From a virus, in the IMG/VR virus record IMGVR_UViG_3300042892_002240, positions 1 through 64,000 of that record: 64,000 nt of DNA, one strand, 5' to 3'. Numbering within the stretch: position 1 is the stretch's first letter; each line of letters opens with the position of its first letter. Of this stretch, positions 35,414-42,314 are shown one piece after another. The position numbers and the translations under genes are program-made. The notes beneath the pieces are model-generated. The model did no database searches. It saw only the letters and a list, made by a program, of their open reading frames with translations, and was not told the origin of the DNA.

Positions 35414-35664
35414 ACTACATAATTAGTGCATTAGCTGTTTACAAGCTGCTTCAAGTAATTGACTCTTTACTACCAAGAGAACCAATGCCATGGGTTAAAA
35501 ACATTGCTGGGGTTATTCTTGGGTATGCGGCAGCATTGATAGTTGACATTGACAAGTGGTATGTGGCCGGGTTGGTAGTTGCCACTATTGCTGGTAGCGT
35601 CCAGTTAGTATTGAGGTTAACAACACTGTTGGGCGACTCAATAGAAAGAAAAACCCTACGTTAA
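35410..35664 (+). CDS. Small membrane protein, second holin candidate
   Basis: An 84-residue protein with two probable membrane helices (ISALAVYKLLQVI weakly, and IAGVILGYAAALIV / YVAGLVVATIAGSVQLVL) and a basic C-terminal tail (SIERKTLR). Size and topology fit a holin or antiholin. It is coupled to the upstream baseplate gene by an ATGA overlap. Function by topology only. Confidence 0.6.
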   Translation: MNYIISALAVYKLLQVIDSLLPREPMPWVKNIAGVILGYAAALIVDIDKWYVAGLVVATIAGSVQLVLRLTTLLGDSIERKTLR

Positions 35665-35674
35665 GGAGAACCAC

Positions 35675-36403
35675 TTGAAAGAGTTTTACGGAATTGTTGG
35701 TGCTGGATCTGCGCCAAAGAAAGTAATTGATGCCGCATTAAATGATATTGGCACTCAATCGTCATTTATTATTCCGTGGTACGGAAGCATGTCTAAAGGT
35801 TTAGAAGTTGTGTACGACTGGGTTCTTGACAATGACGTGTCTTTTATTATCGCTGCTTTAGAGGGTGTTAAAAAAGTTCCTAAATCTCTAGCTGAAAAAG
35901 CAGGAGGTATTGTGAATGTTGAAGATGTAAATGACTACATTCTGTGGGACCTTAAAGGTAAAGAAGTTCCTGGTATGTCATTAGTTCTTTGGGATGAAGA
36001 AGATGAACCTTCATCAACGCGACTTGCAGCAATGTCAATTGGTATGCAATTGCCAACCCTTGAACTTACAAATGGCCTTGTTCCTATTATGCTGGATGAC
36101 TCACCAGATGTGCAGGTTGTTGTAAGTGATGAGTTGCCAGACATTGATGAAGCTGCATATGACAGAGAAACCCTTGAAATCATGCCAACTGCGTTAGTTA
36201 AGCGAATGGCAAAAGATAAAGGGTTTGAACCTAAATCAAAAGAAGAAGCAGTAGAAATGCTTTCGCCTACAAAAGAAGATGAGAAAGTCATTGGTTCTAT
36301 TATCTTCCTAATGAACGACGGTTCAGAAATTGGGTTTAATGGCACTGAAGCAATCCTTAAAGAAATGTTTAAGATTGTGGCCAAGCATTCTGTGCAATGG
36401 TAA
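35675..36403 (+). CDS. Hypothetical acidic protein
   Basis: A 242-residue protein. The N-terminal 130 residues look like an alpha/beta Rossmann-like fold (FYGIVGAGSAPKKVIDAAL, SSFIIPWYGSM). Residues of about 170-200 (RETLEIMPTALVKRMAKDKG) resemble a SAP-like helix pair that binds nucleic acids in other proteins. TTG start behind AAGGAGAA. Last gene of the structural operon, followed by a strong terminator. No family assigned. Confidence 0.6.
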   Translation: MKEFYGIVGAGSAPKKVIDAALNDIGTQSSFIIPWYGSMSKGLEVVYDWVLDNDVSFIIAALEGVKKVPKSLAEKAGGIVNVEDVNDYILWDLKGKEVPGMSLVLWDEEDEPSSTRLAAMSIGMQLPTLELTNGLVPIMLDDSPDVQVVVSDELPDIDEAAYDRETLEIMPTALVKRMAKDKGFEPKSKEEAVEMLSPTKEDEKVIGSIIFLMNDGSEIGFNGTEAILKEMFKIVAKHSVQW

Positions 36404-36420
36404 ACCTACTTACATAAAAG

Positions 36421-36447
36421 AAAAGGCCCCCTTGCGGGGGCTTTTTC
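36421..36447. terminator. Bidirectional terminator
   Basis: GGCCCCC / GGGGGC(T) stem with a short TTGC loop, flanked by AAAA and TTTTT, so it can act on both strands. It separates the rightward structural operon from the leftward Dps operon that converges on it. Confidence 0.92.
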
Positions 36448-36480
36448 ATTTCTAGTGATAACTACCACTAGTTAGTGAGT

Positions 36481-36597
36481 TCACTTCTTCTTAGCAACTG
36501 CCTTTTTCTTTGCAGGAGCCGCCTTCTTCTTAGCGGGGCCCTTGCCAAAGCCGGGATCCTTCTTATCTTTCAAACCACATCCACATGCTGTGCACAT
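36481..36597 (-). CDS. Tiny Cys-cluster, Lys-rich protein
   Basis: A 38-residue protein. It begins MCTACGCGLKDKK, a compact CxxCxC cluster that may bind metal, and ends in an (A/P)AKKK repeat tail that is strongly basic. The minus-strand ATG is preceded by GGGAGG at good spacing. Last gene of the leftward operon. The tail resembles histone H1-like or nucleic acid-binding tails; the role is unknown. Confidence 0.6.
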   Translation of the reverse strand: MCTACGCGLKDKKDPGFGKGPAKKKAAPAKKKAVAKKK

Positions 36598-36598
36598 A

Positions 36599-36643
36599 TT
36601 ATTTACCTCCCTTCCTATATTTGCTTGTCTTTTTAGCAGCCAT
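36599..36643 (-). CDS. Possible 14-residue basic peptide
   Basis: Open frame MAAKKTSKYRKGGK beginning in a TGATG overlap with the stop of the DUF6321-like gene and ending just before the tiny Cys-cluster gene. It starts like its upstream neighbour (MAAKKK) and fills the 45-base gap exactly. Too short to be certain; it may only carry the ribosome-binding site of the next gene. Confidence 0.35.
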   Translation of the reverse strand: MAAKKTSKYRKGGK

Positions 36644-36942
36644 CAGCAGTCCCAAGCACGAAGAGATTTGTTAATACGAGAATCTGGGTCATTAGCTGTC
36701 TTGGCTGAAGTATTCTTCTTCTTCATACCTTCCATACGTGCACAAAAAGACTCACGACGTGCTGCTGACTTTTCAGACTTAGCTGCTTGTTCTTTTTTCA
36801 CCGGAGGCTTGAGGTTGCTGCCCGGGTTTGCCTTTTCATAAGACTTGCGTCCCTTTTCATTAAGACCACCCTTAGGGTCCTTGCCTTCGGCACGAGACCA
36901 AGCGGCTGTCTTTTTTGCTGGGGCTTTTTTCTTTGCTGCCAT
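36643..36942 (-). CDS. DUF6321-like basic protein
   Basis: A 99-residue basic protein: an MAAKKKAPAKKTAAW tail, then GGLNEKGRKSYEKANPGSNL, KPPV, ARRESFCARMEGM and RINKSLRAWDC. This order matches small phage proteins of the DUF6321 type as I recall it. The minus-strand ATG at 36942 follows AAGGAGCC; the longer upstream frame overlaps the Dps gene and is rejected. Its function is unknown; the composition suggests DNA association. Confidence 0.7.
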   Translation of the reverse strand: MAAKKKAPAKKTAAWSRAEGKDPKGGLNEKGRKSYEKANPGSNLKPPVKKEQAAKSEKSAARRESFCARMEGMKKKNTSAKTANDPDSRINKSLRAWDC

Positions 36943-36952
36943 ATTGGCTCCT

Positions 36953-37387
36953 TTATTTGGTTGAGGCCCGAAGTTGCCAGGACCATTTATTGTGGTTGTC
37001 AATGCGATCAGCAAGGAAATTCATAATTCCTTGTTCGTCTTTCTTTTGAGCCTCATCAAATGCTTTTTTAAGAGATTTAAGAAGGGCTTCATTTGCCGTC
37101 AACAGGGACTTGGCCATTGCTTTTGGATTAGGTTGTACATCTTTAAAATCAAGGGTGCGAAGATCTAAGAACTTTTGCAGGCTAAATGGAGCGTAATCGT
37201 CAAGTTTACGAATGTTTTCTGCAATTAGGTCAATTGACCCATAGGCATCTTCGTAGATTTCTGAAAACAAAGCGTGATATTGGCTAAAATCAGAACCTTC
37301 TACATTCCAATGGTATCCATGGGCCATAAAGTAAAAAGTGACTACATCTGAAACAAGCACTTTGAGAGCTTTAACAAGGGCTTCCAT
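36953..37387 (-). CDS. dps: Dps-like ferritin
   Basis: A 144-residue protein with the Dps ferroxidase signature: YFMAHGYHWNVEGSDFSQYH followed by LFSEIYEDAYGSIDLIAENI. The four-helix length fits Dps, and the C-terminus is short. Dps proteins store iron, consume peroxide and can bind DNA as dodecamers. Minus-strand ATG behind GTAGGAGAC. It leads a leftward operon with two basic small proteins, opposite in direction to all other genes in the window, so it probably has separate expression control. Confidence 0.85.
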   Translation of the reverse strand: MEALVKALKVLVSDVVTFYFMAHGYHWNVEGSDFSQYHALFSEIYEDAYGSIDLIAENIRKLDDYAPFSLQKFLDLRTLDFKDVQPNPKAMAKSLLTANEALLKSLKKAFDEAQKKDEQGIMNFLADRIDNHNKWSWQLRASTK

Positions 37388-37407
37388 TTTGTCTCCTACA
37401 AAAATAC

Positions 37408-37430
37408 TGGGGTATGTGAAGTATACCCCA
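37408..37430. promoter_or_regulatory. Inverted repeat upstream of dps
   Basis: Perfect 8-base arms TGGGGTAT / ATACCCCA separated by 7 bases, 21 bases upstream of the dps start in the leader or promoter. The arms resemble the GGGGTCAC/GACCCTAT iteron boxes of the nearby initiator gene, so the same protein might bind both. Operator role inferred. Confidence 0.45.
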
Positions 37431-37529
37431 CACACCCCAGCGTTTTGTAAAAACGCCAGGCTGAAGAACCACCAACTAACCTGGCAGCCCCAGTATAGAG
37501 GGTCTTTTTAAAAGATTACAACCCGGCTG

Positions 37530-37559
37530 TTGCAAAAGCCACAAGATCTCGTGTACAGT
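37530..37559 (+). promoter_or_regulatory. Possible promoter for replication operon
   Basis: TTGCAA and TACAGT boxes with an 18-base spacer. The predicted start site would lie only a few bases before ATG 37569, so the initiator mRNA may be nearly leaderless, which is common in actinobacteria. No Shine-Dalgarno precedes the gene, in agreement. Confidence 0.5.
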
Positions 37560-37568
37560 CATGGACCC

Positions 37569-38810
37569 ATGACCACCAACGTTTTTGACGGCCCTTTCTT
37601 AGCAGTCCCAGTTTGGGCTGTTGGGGAAATTAGGGATTACGGACAGCCCCGAGATTTACAAGTCTTGCTTGGGTTGGTCGCCCTTATGGAACGCCGAACC
37701 AAAGAAATTGCAGCTTCTGTAATACAGATAGCCGAGTATGTTGGTGTCTCAAAAGAGACCGCAAAACGGTCACTAAAGTGGTTGGCAGACCACAAAGTAA
37801 TCACAGTTATCCACAGGCAAAAACCATTAGTAAATGTTTACACACTGCACTACACACCGCCCGTTAAACACGGAGATAGGGTCATGGGTGACCCTATGAT
37901 GGGGTCACGAGAGACCCTATATGGGGTCACAGAAGACCCTATGGTGGGGTCACAGGTGACCCTATCTACAACAACAAAAGACCAGCATGATGAACCTTTT
38001 TCAAATTTCAATATAAAGATACTAAATAGAAGTACTAAAGAGATAGTAAAGAAAGCCGCAAGCGGCACGGAGGGCGAGATGATTTTAGGTTCAGATCCAG
38101 ACGATCCAGTTAGTGGTTTTGAACTTCCCCCAAAGAAAAAAGTACCTAGAAAAACAAATCAGTTTGTTAACCATTTCCTCAGCAACAAACACTCAATCAT
38201 GTCTAGCTCACACAGTCCAAAAGATGTAATGATTTTAAGAAAAACGTTTAGCACCTTGATTGACTCAGGTTTAACAGAGTTCACCATCATGCAAATGGTC
38301 ACAAAATTCTTTTCGGTACAACGTTGGCGGGAAGCAGACAACACTGTTTTGTTATTTTGCACCAAAGACATCCAACAGAAATTGATGGAGCAGGTTGAAA
38401 CAACAGTAGTTTCAGACAACCCCGTATTGTCCCTGATGATGAATGACTTTGAGCGCCTAGATCTTGATATCCCCTGGCCAGCAGCAATGGACTTAGTTCT
38501 TAAAAAAGTTGTCATTCGTCACGGCATGGATGTTTGCTACAGATATCCTGAAATTGTTGCTGAGTTAATAACCATCCACAACGGTGCGTTTTACTCAGAT
38601 GAATTTAATACTTCTTTGTCTGCGCTAAACTCTCTTATAAGAGTTATATCCGGAGAAGAACAAGAAGACTCAGCGTTGCTTTTAAAAGAAGTTGCGCACT
38701 TGGGTTTACCAGAAGAACTACTTAAACTTTCAAGTTCCAATCTACGTCTACCAGCGGATTCCATTGTTGAAGCGGTCTACAACTACCGAAGGGCAACCCA
38801 TGGACGATGA
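37569..38810 (+). CDS. Winged-helix replication initiator with internal iterons
   Basis: A 413-residue protein. Residues of about 20-90 form a winged helix (RDLQVLLGLVALMERRTKEI, IQIAEYVGVSKETAKRSLKWL, VITVIHR). Residues 100-135 are encoded by a repeated DNA tract with 22-23 base periodicity. A flexible linker leads to a C-terminal helical domain (about 190-413) without a recognised family. It heads an operon with loader, helicase and primase, as lambda O or DnaD-like initiators do. ATG 37569 is preferred over the TTG at 37530, which lies within the promoter-like boxes. Confidence 0.75.
   Translation: MTTNVFDGPFLAVPVWAVGEIRDYGQPRDLQVLLGLVALMERRTKEIAASVIQIAEYVGVSKETAKRSLKWLADHKVITVIHRQKPLVNVYTLHYTPPVKHGDRVMGDPMMGSRETLYGVTEDPMVGSQVTLSTTTKDQHDEPFSNFNIKILNRSTKEIVKKAASGTEGEMILGSDPDDPVSGFELPPKKKVPRKTNQFVNHFLSNKHSIMSSSHSPKDVMILRKTFSTLIDSGLTEFTIMQMVTKFFSVQRWREADNTVLLFCTKDIQQKLMEQVETTVVSDNPVLSLMMNDFERLDLDIPWPAAMDLVLKKVVIRHGMDVCYRYPEIVAELITIHNGAFYSDEFNTSLSALNSLIRVISGEEQEDSALLLKEVAHLGLPEELLKLSSSNLRLPADSIVEAVYNYRRATHGR
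37875..37966. repeat. Iteron array, candidate replication origin
   Basis: GACCCTAT occurs at 37890, 37913, 37935 and 37958 (spacing 23, 22, 23), interleaved with GGGGTCAC at 37901, 37923 and 37946 (22, 23). The array opens with an inverted copy, ATAGGGTCA-TGGG-TGACCCTAT. Spacing of about two helical turns inside the gene for a winged-helix initiator matches the logic of the lambda O iterons. Origin function is inferred. Confidence 0.75.
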
Positions 38811-39168
38811 CGACGACACCTACCACGAATACACCTTTAACAGCGTAGAAGACATTTTTGTTTTTGTTGAATGGGTAAGGGCCAATTTTGATGATGCCGA
38901 AGAATACGAAACATGGTTTTTGTACGCGATGGACGATGACATCCCCCCAACAACTTTTTGCACAAGAGGGAAAAAGGTTGAACAACCCCTACACTCCTGT
39001 GTAGAGTGCAAAGCCCAGTTCCTAACACAAGCCGGGTTAGACGTCCATCAAAAAGTAGTGCACAAGAATAAGAAGAAGATCCAAAAGCAGTTTTGGGAGA
39101 TTGTAAACAACTCCTACGAGAACCACCAAGAGGAAACTAATGACAAAGGAATTTCAGACCCCGACTGA
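38800..39168 (+). CDS. C2H2 zinc-finger protein
   Basis: A 122-residue protein. The N-terminal 50 residues are acidic (MDDDDDTYHEYTFNSVEDI), then comes one C2H2 finger of form C-x2-C-x12-H-x4-H (CVECKAQFLTQAGLDVHQ), and a basic helical tail (KNKKKIQKQFWEIV). Overlaps the initiator gene by 11 bases and the loader gene by 29. Probably binds nucleic acid or a replication partner. Confidence 0.7.
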   Translation: MDDDDDTYHEYTFNSVEDIFVFVEWVRANFDDAEEYETWFLYAMDDDIPPTTFCTRGKKVEQPLHSCVECKAQFLTQAGLDVHQKVVHKNKKKIQKQFWEIVNNSYENHQEETNDKGISDPD

Positions 39169-39727
39169 TTGGAAGTCAGCAGCATGGTGGCGTAATCGTT
39201 CACCTGAAGAGCGCGTGTTTCACGCAAAGGTTCCACCACGCTTTTACAGCGTTGAAGACATTACGGTTACTTCTAGCGTTAGCAAATGGCTTGCTAATTA
39301 CAAACCAGGCGACAGCTTAATTCTTCATGGTAAATCCGGCACTGGCAAAACTACTGTTGCTCAAGCAATTCTTCGTGAGTTAATTTCTTCCCACAAGTTG
39401 TCAGGCAGGTTTGTAACTTCTGATCGTTACCTTGAGATGCTCAAAGATCAGTTTGATAGCGAGAACGTTCTCCCATCCATGTACTCAAGCCCTTACTTGG
39501 TTAAGTACATTCAAGGCGTATTTGACATCTTGCTTCTTGACGGGGTTGGCCAAGAAAGGGAAACAGACTTTTCTATCCACGAGATTGGGAGCCTTATCCG
39601 CCGCCGCTACGAAGACATGCGCACAACCATTATCACGACTACGTTAGGCACAACTGATTTCACCCGCAGGTACGGAGAGCGTGTAAAGAGTGCTGTCATT
39701 GACATGCACGAAGAAAAGGTGTCTTAG
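39140..39727 (+). CDS. DnaC/IstB-like helicase loader ATPase
   Basis: A 195-residue AAA+ ATPase: Walker A GKSGTGKT (residues 64-71), Walker B FDILLLDGVG, and a sensor-like TTIITTTLGTTDF. The arrangement with RRRYEDMRTTII is typical of DnaC/IstB family loaders. It would load the DnaB-like helicase encoded two genes downstream. ATG within the end of the zinc-finger gene, with GAGGAAAC upstream. Confidence 0.85.
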   Translation: MTKEFQTPTDWKSAAWWRNRSPEERVFHAKVPPRFYSVEDITVTSSVSKWLANYKPGDSLILHGKSGTGKTTVAQAILRELISSHKLSGRFVTSDRYLEMLKDQFDSENVLPSMYSSPYLVKYIQGVFDILLLDGVGQERETDFSIHEIGSLIRRRYEDMRTTIITTTLGTTDFTRRYGERVKSAVIDMHEEKVS

Positions 39728-39728
39728 C

Positions 39729-40172
39729 ATGGAAGGCGGCAACATTTCCCAAAGTGTCCGTTCAGGACAAGCTTGTTTTTTTGAAGACTTACTTGTTTCC
39801 CGCCCCACAGGCGCTTCTTTAATAAAATCAAAATATTACGAAAAAACAGGTGACTGGAAATCTGCGTTAAAACTTTGGAAACCAAATGACCTTCCTTTAA
39901 AGTCTTTAATTGACACAGTTGAAAGGTTGCATGTCTCAACTGAAGTTATAACTTTTTTAAGTCCCGATGCCGTAGAACCTATTTATCAATGGTTAGTTCG
40001 CAAAGGCGTTATGACTAATGTTGAATACTACGAAAGCGTAGAGGACTACAGCGTTGACCTCCGGTATAACCGATCAATAACAACCGTCTATGTAGCAAAA
40101 CAAGAAGATGCACTTATACTTGGCCCCCGGTCTACAGTCGTAAGTCCGAACACTCAGTGGGGAAGATTTTAA
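39729..40172 (+). CDS. Hypothetical protein in replication operon
   Basis: A 147-residue protein. Its C-terminal half (VITFLSPDAVEPIYQWLVRKG ... TTVYVAKQEDALILGPRSTV) has a pattern faintly like phage HAD-fold proteins that lack the catalytic N-terminal strand, at low confidence. Starts one base after the loader stop and overlaps the helicase gene by one base. Function unknown. Confidence 0.55.
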   Translation: MEGGNISQSVRSGQACFFEDLLVSRPTGASLIKSKYYEKTGDWKSALKLWKPNDLPLKSLIDTVERLHVSTEVITFLSPDAVEPIYQWLVRKGVMTNVEYYESVEDYSVDLRYNRSITTVYVAKQEDALILGPRSTVVSPNTQWGRF

Positions 40173-41425
40173 TGGCATCCAGCGAGCTCTATCTAATCTC
40201 AAAAGTAATTCACGAAAAAGATGCCTCTGCTCCAGTCAAGGCTGGACTTAAGCCAGATCACTTAACGGGTGAGTGGTCAGACATTTGGCGTTGGATTTTA
40301 GAGTTCCAACAAACACACGGTTCCGTACCTACGGAACGCGTACTACTACGAGAGTACGGTGGGGTAACACTCCAAGACGTAAAAGATGAGCCATTTTCGA
40401 GGCTGCTTGATGAAATCTTTGAGGCGTATAGAAAACGCTGTTTGTTGGATGCACTACAACCAGCAATCAACGCCTTAAACGCCGACGATGTAAACGCCGC
40501 TTTAGCATCCCTTACTTCAGGCATTCAAAAAGCTTCAGTGGAAGCGGCACGCCTACGTGATGTTGACATTATTCAAAACTGGGAAAACCGTATTAACCGC
40601 TACGAAGAGATGCGTTTACAACCAAACGCTTTACGTGGTATTCCTACTGGGTTCTATGGTCTTGACAAAATCACTCACGGACTGCGCCCACAACAATTCA
40701 TTGTGTTTGCTGGAGAACCAAAACGTGGTAAATCTCTATTTGCCTTGATCCTCGCCAACTCAGCGCACGTTCATGGTAAACGCCCGTTGTTTGTTTCTTT
40801 TGAAATGAGCATTGAAGAGCAAGAAGCTCGCTATGACTCTTTGATTGCCAAAGTTCCGTATGACAGGATTTTGTCAGGAGATCTAAATACAAAGGACATG
40901 ACCAAGATTCACAAAGCTTTATCTATCCGCAAACACATGCAGCCTTTTGTATTCAGTGAAGACACCGCGTCGTTGACTACAGTCAGTGCATTAGCAAGCA
41001 AGGTGCAGGAGTATTCTCCAGACGTGCTATTTGTTGACGGTGTGTATTTGATGGATGATGAAGAGGGTGAAGCAAAAGGTAGCCCCCAAGCGTTGACTAA
41101 CATTACGCGTGCATTAAAGCGTATGGCTCAGCGTTTTGACATCCCTGTTGTTGCTACAACTCAGGTTTTGTCTTGGAAGCTACAGAACCGCAAGACTCGT
41201 GCAGTTACTGCTGACGCAATTGGGTACACCTCTTCATTTGCTCAAGATGCCGACTTGATTCTTGGTGTAGAGCGCAACCCAGACATTGATGACCAAGCAA
41301 TTATTAGAGTTGTCTTAGCTCGTACAGCCCCTACTGGAGAAGTACACGTTAAATGGGATTGGACAACCATGGAGTTTGAGGAGGTTATGGGTGATGCAGA
41401 AGCAACTGACCCCTCATTTGACTGA
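40172..41425 (+). CDS. dnaB: DnaB-like replicative helicase
   Basis: A 417-residue protein with the RecA-fold of replicative helicases: Walker A GEPKRGKS (residues 181-188), FVSFEMSIEEQEAR, Walker B VLFVDGVYLM, and VVATTQVLSW with a C-terminal RxxPTGEVHVKWDW-type strand (ARTAPTGEVHVKWDW). N-terminal helical domain for primase contact. ATG 40172 follows GGGGAAG; a GTG at 40157 is an alternative. It unwinds the fork 5' to 3' as a hexamer. Confidence 0.88.
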   Translation: MASSELYLISKVIHEKDASAPVKAGLKPDHLTGEWSDIWRWILEFQQTHGSVPTERVLLREYGGVTLQDVKDEPFSRLLDEIFEAYRKRCLLDALQPAINALNADDVNAALASLTSGIQKASVEAARLRDVDIIQNWENRINRYEEMRLQPNALRGIPTGFYGLDKITHGLRPQQFIVFAGEPKRGKSLFALILANSAHVHGKRPLFVSFEMSIEEQEARYDSLIAKVPYDRILSGDLNTKDMTKIHKALSIRKHMQPFVFSEDTASLTTVSALASKVQEYSPDVLFVDGVYLMDDEEGEAKGSPQALTNITRALKRMAQRFDIPVVATTQVLSWKLQNRKTRAVTADAIGYTSSFAQDADLILGVERNPDIDDQAIIRVVLARTAPTGEVHVKWDWTTMEFEEVMGDAEATDPSFD

Positions 41426-42314
41426 TCTTAGTGACATTCTAAAAGTCTCAGGGGTAGAAGTACTCCGTGTTAGTGATCGGGAAATAACAGGTAGGTGCCC
41501 AGTCCACGAAAGGGTTACTGGTCACGCAGACAACTCCCCTTCTTGGAGCATGAACGCGTCTACCGGACTTTGGCTTTGCTTTTCATGTGGAGCACGTGGC
41601 ACTCTTTCTATGCTCCTTTCCGAATTATCGGGAGAAGCAGGTATATCAGCTCAACAGTTTTTAATTAACGCTGGCATGCAGCGGCTTACTAGCTCAGACG
41701 CGTCTACTTACCAAGTCCCACAGAAACTAGATACTGAAGCTTTTTTTAAGTTTGAAAGAGTCTCCGATAAGCATTGCTTTTCAAAACACCTTGATCCCGA
41801 CATTATCTACCGTTACGGCGTTAGGTGGAACCCAACCAACAAGTCATGGTGCATACCCATTATTTCAAGCATGGGTAGCCTCATGGGGTGGCAAGAAAAA
41901 CGACCGGGTTGGGTACGTAACTTTCCTGTTGGCATTGAAAAGTCCAAGACCTTATTTGGTGTAGAACGTTTCAGGAGCAAGACTTCGGTCCTTGTTGAAT
42001 CTCCATTAGACGTAATTCGTTTTGCCATGGTGTTTTCTAAACCCCAAGCTGTCGCATCCTTTGGTGCTCAAGTTTCAAAAAGCCAAATGGACCTGCTTTT
42101 ACACATGTCAGACACGATTGTTATAGCCATGGACAATGACGAGGCTGGGATTGAATCCAGCAAACGCCTGTACAAGAACCTCGGGACTCCCCGTAAGGGT
42201 ATAAAGTGGTGGAACTACTCCACTACTAGTGCTAAAGATATTGGCGACATGACAGACGACGAAATAGAAACCGGACTACTAACTGCTACCGTTGTTCCTC
42301 CCTGGATTCGGTAA
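41394..42314 (+). CDS. DnaG-like primase
   Basis: A 306-residue protein. The N-terminus has a CHCC zinc-binding domain (C35, H38, C62, C65; CPVH and CFSC), then a Toprim domain with TSVLVESPLDVIRF and DTIVIAMDNDEAG. It is shorter than cellular DnaG and lacks a helicase-interaction domain. ATG 41394 is nine bases after GAGGAGG; GTG 41391 is also possible. Overlaps the helicase gene by 32 bases. Makes primers for the phage polymerase. Confidence 0.87.
   Translation: MQKQLTPHLTDLSDILKVSGVEVLRVSDREITGRCPVHERVTGHADNSPSWSMNASTGLWLCFSCGARGTLSMLLSELSGEAGISAQQFLINAGMQRLTSSDASTYQVPQKLDTEAFFKFERVSDKHCFSKHLDPDIIYRYGVRWNPTNKSWCIPIISSMGSLMGWQEKRPGWVRNFPVGIEKSKTLFGVERFRSKTSVLVESPLDVIRFAMVFSKPQAVASFGAQVSKSQMDLLLHMSDTIVIAMDNDEAGIESSKRLYKNLGTPRKGIKWWNYSTTSAKDIGDMTDDEIETGLLTATVVPPWIR

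Larger units (their letters stand above)
37388..37568. other. Divergent intergenic region rich in dyads
   Basis: The largest gap without genes in the window, between the leftward dps operon and the rightward replication operon. It contains an 8-base inverted repeat TGGGGTAT-N7-ATACCCCA (37408-37430), a hairpin GCGTTTT-GTA-AAAACGC (37440-37456), and several CTGGGG/CCCCAG and CCAGG/CCTGG elements. Likely holds divergent promoters and regulator sites. Confidence 0.7.

Noticed and set aside
36787-37026. Plus-strand open frames opposite the Dps operon
   Set aside because: Phe/Cys-rich products opposite lysine-rich coding sequence are antisense artefacts; no ribosome-binding site.
37875-37966. Possible CRISPR array
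   Set aside because: Repeat boxes are only 8 bases, the spacing is 22-23 bases with no variable spacers of usual length, and the tract is in frame within a coding gene.
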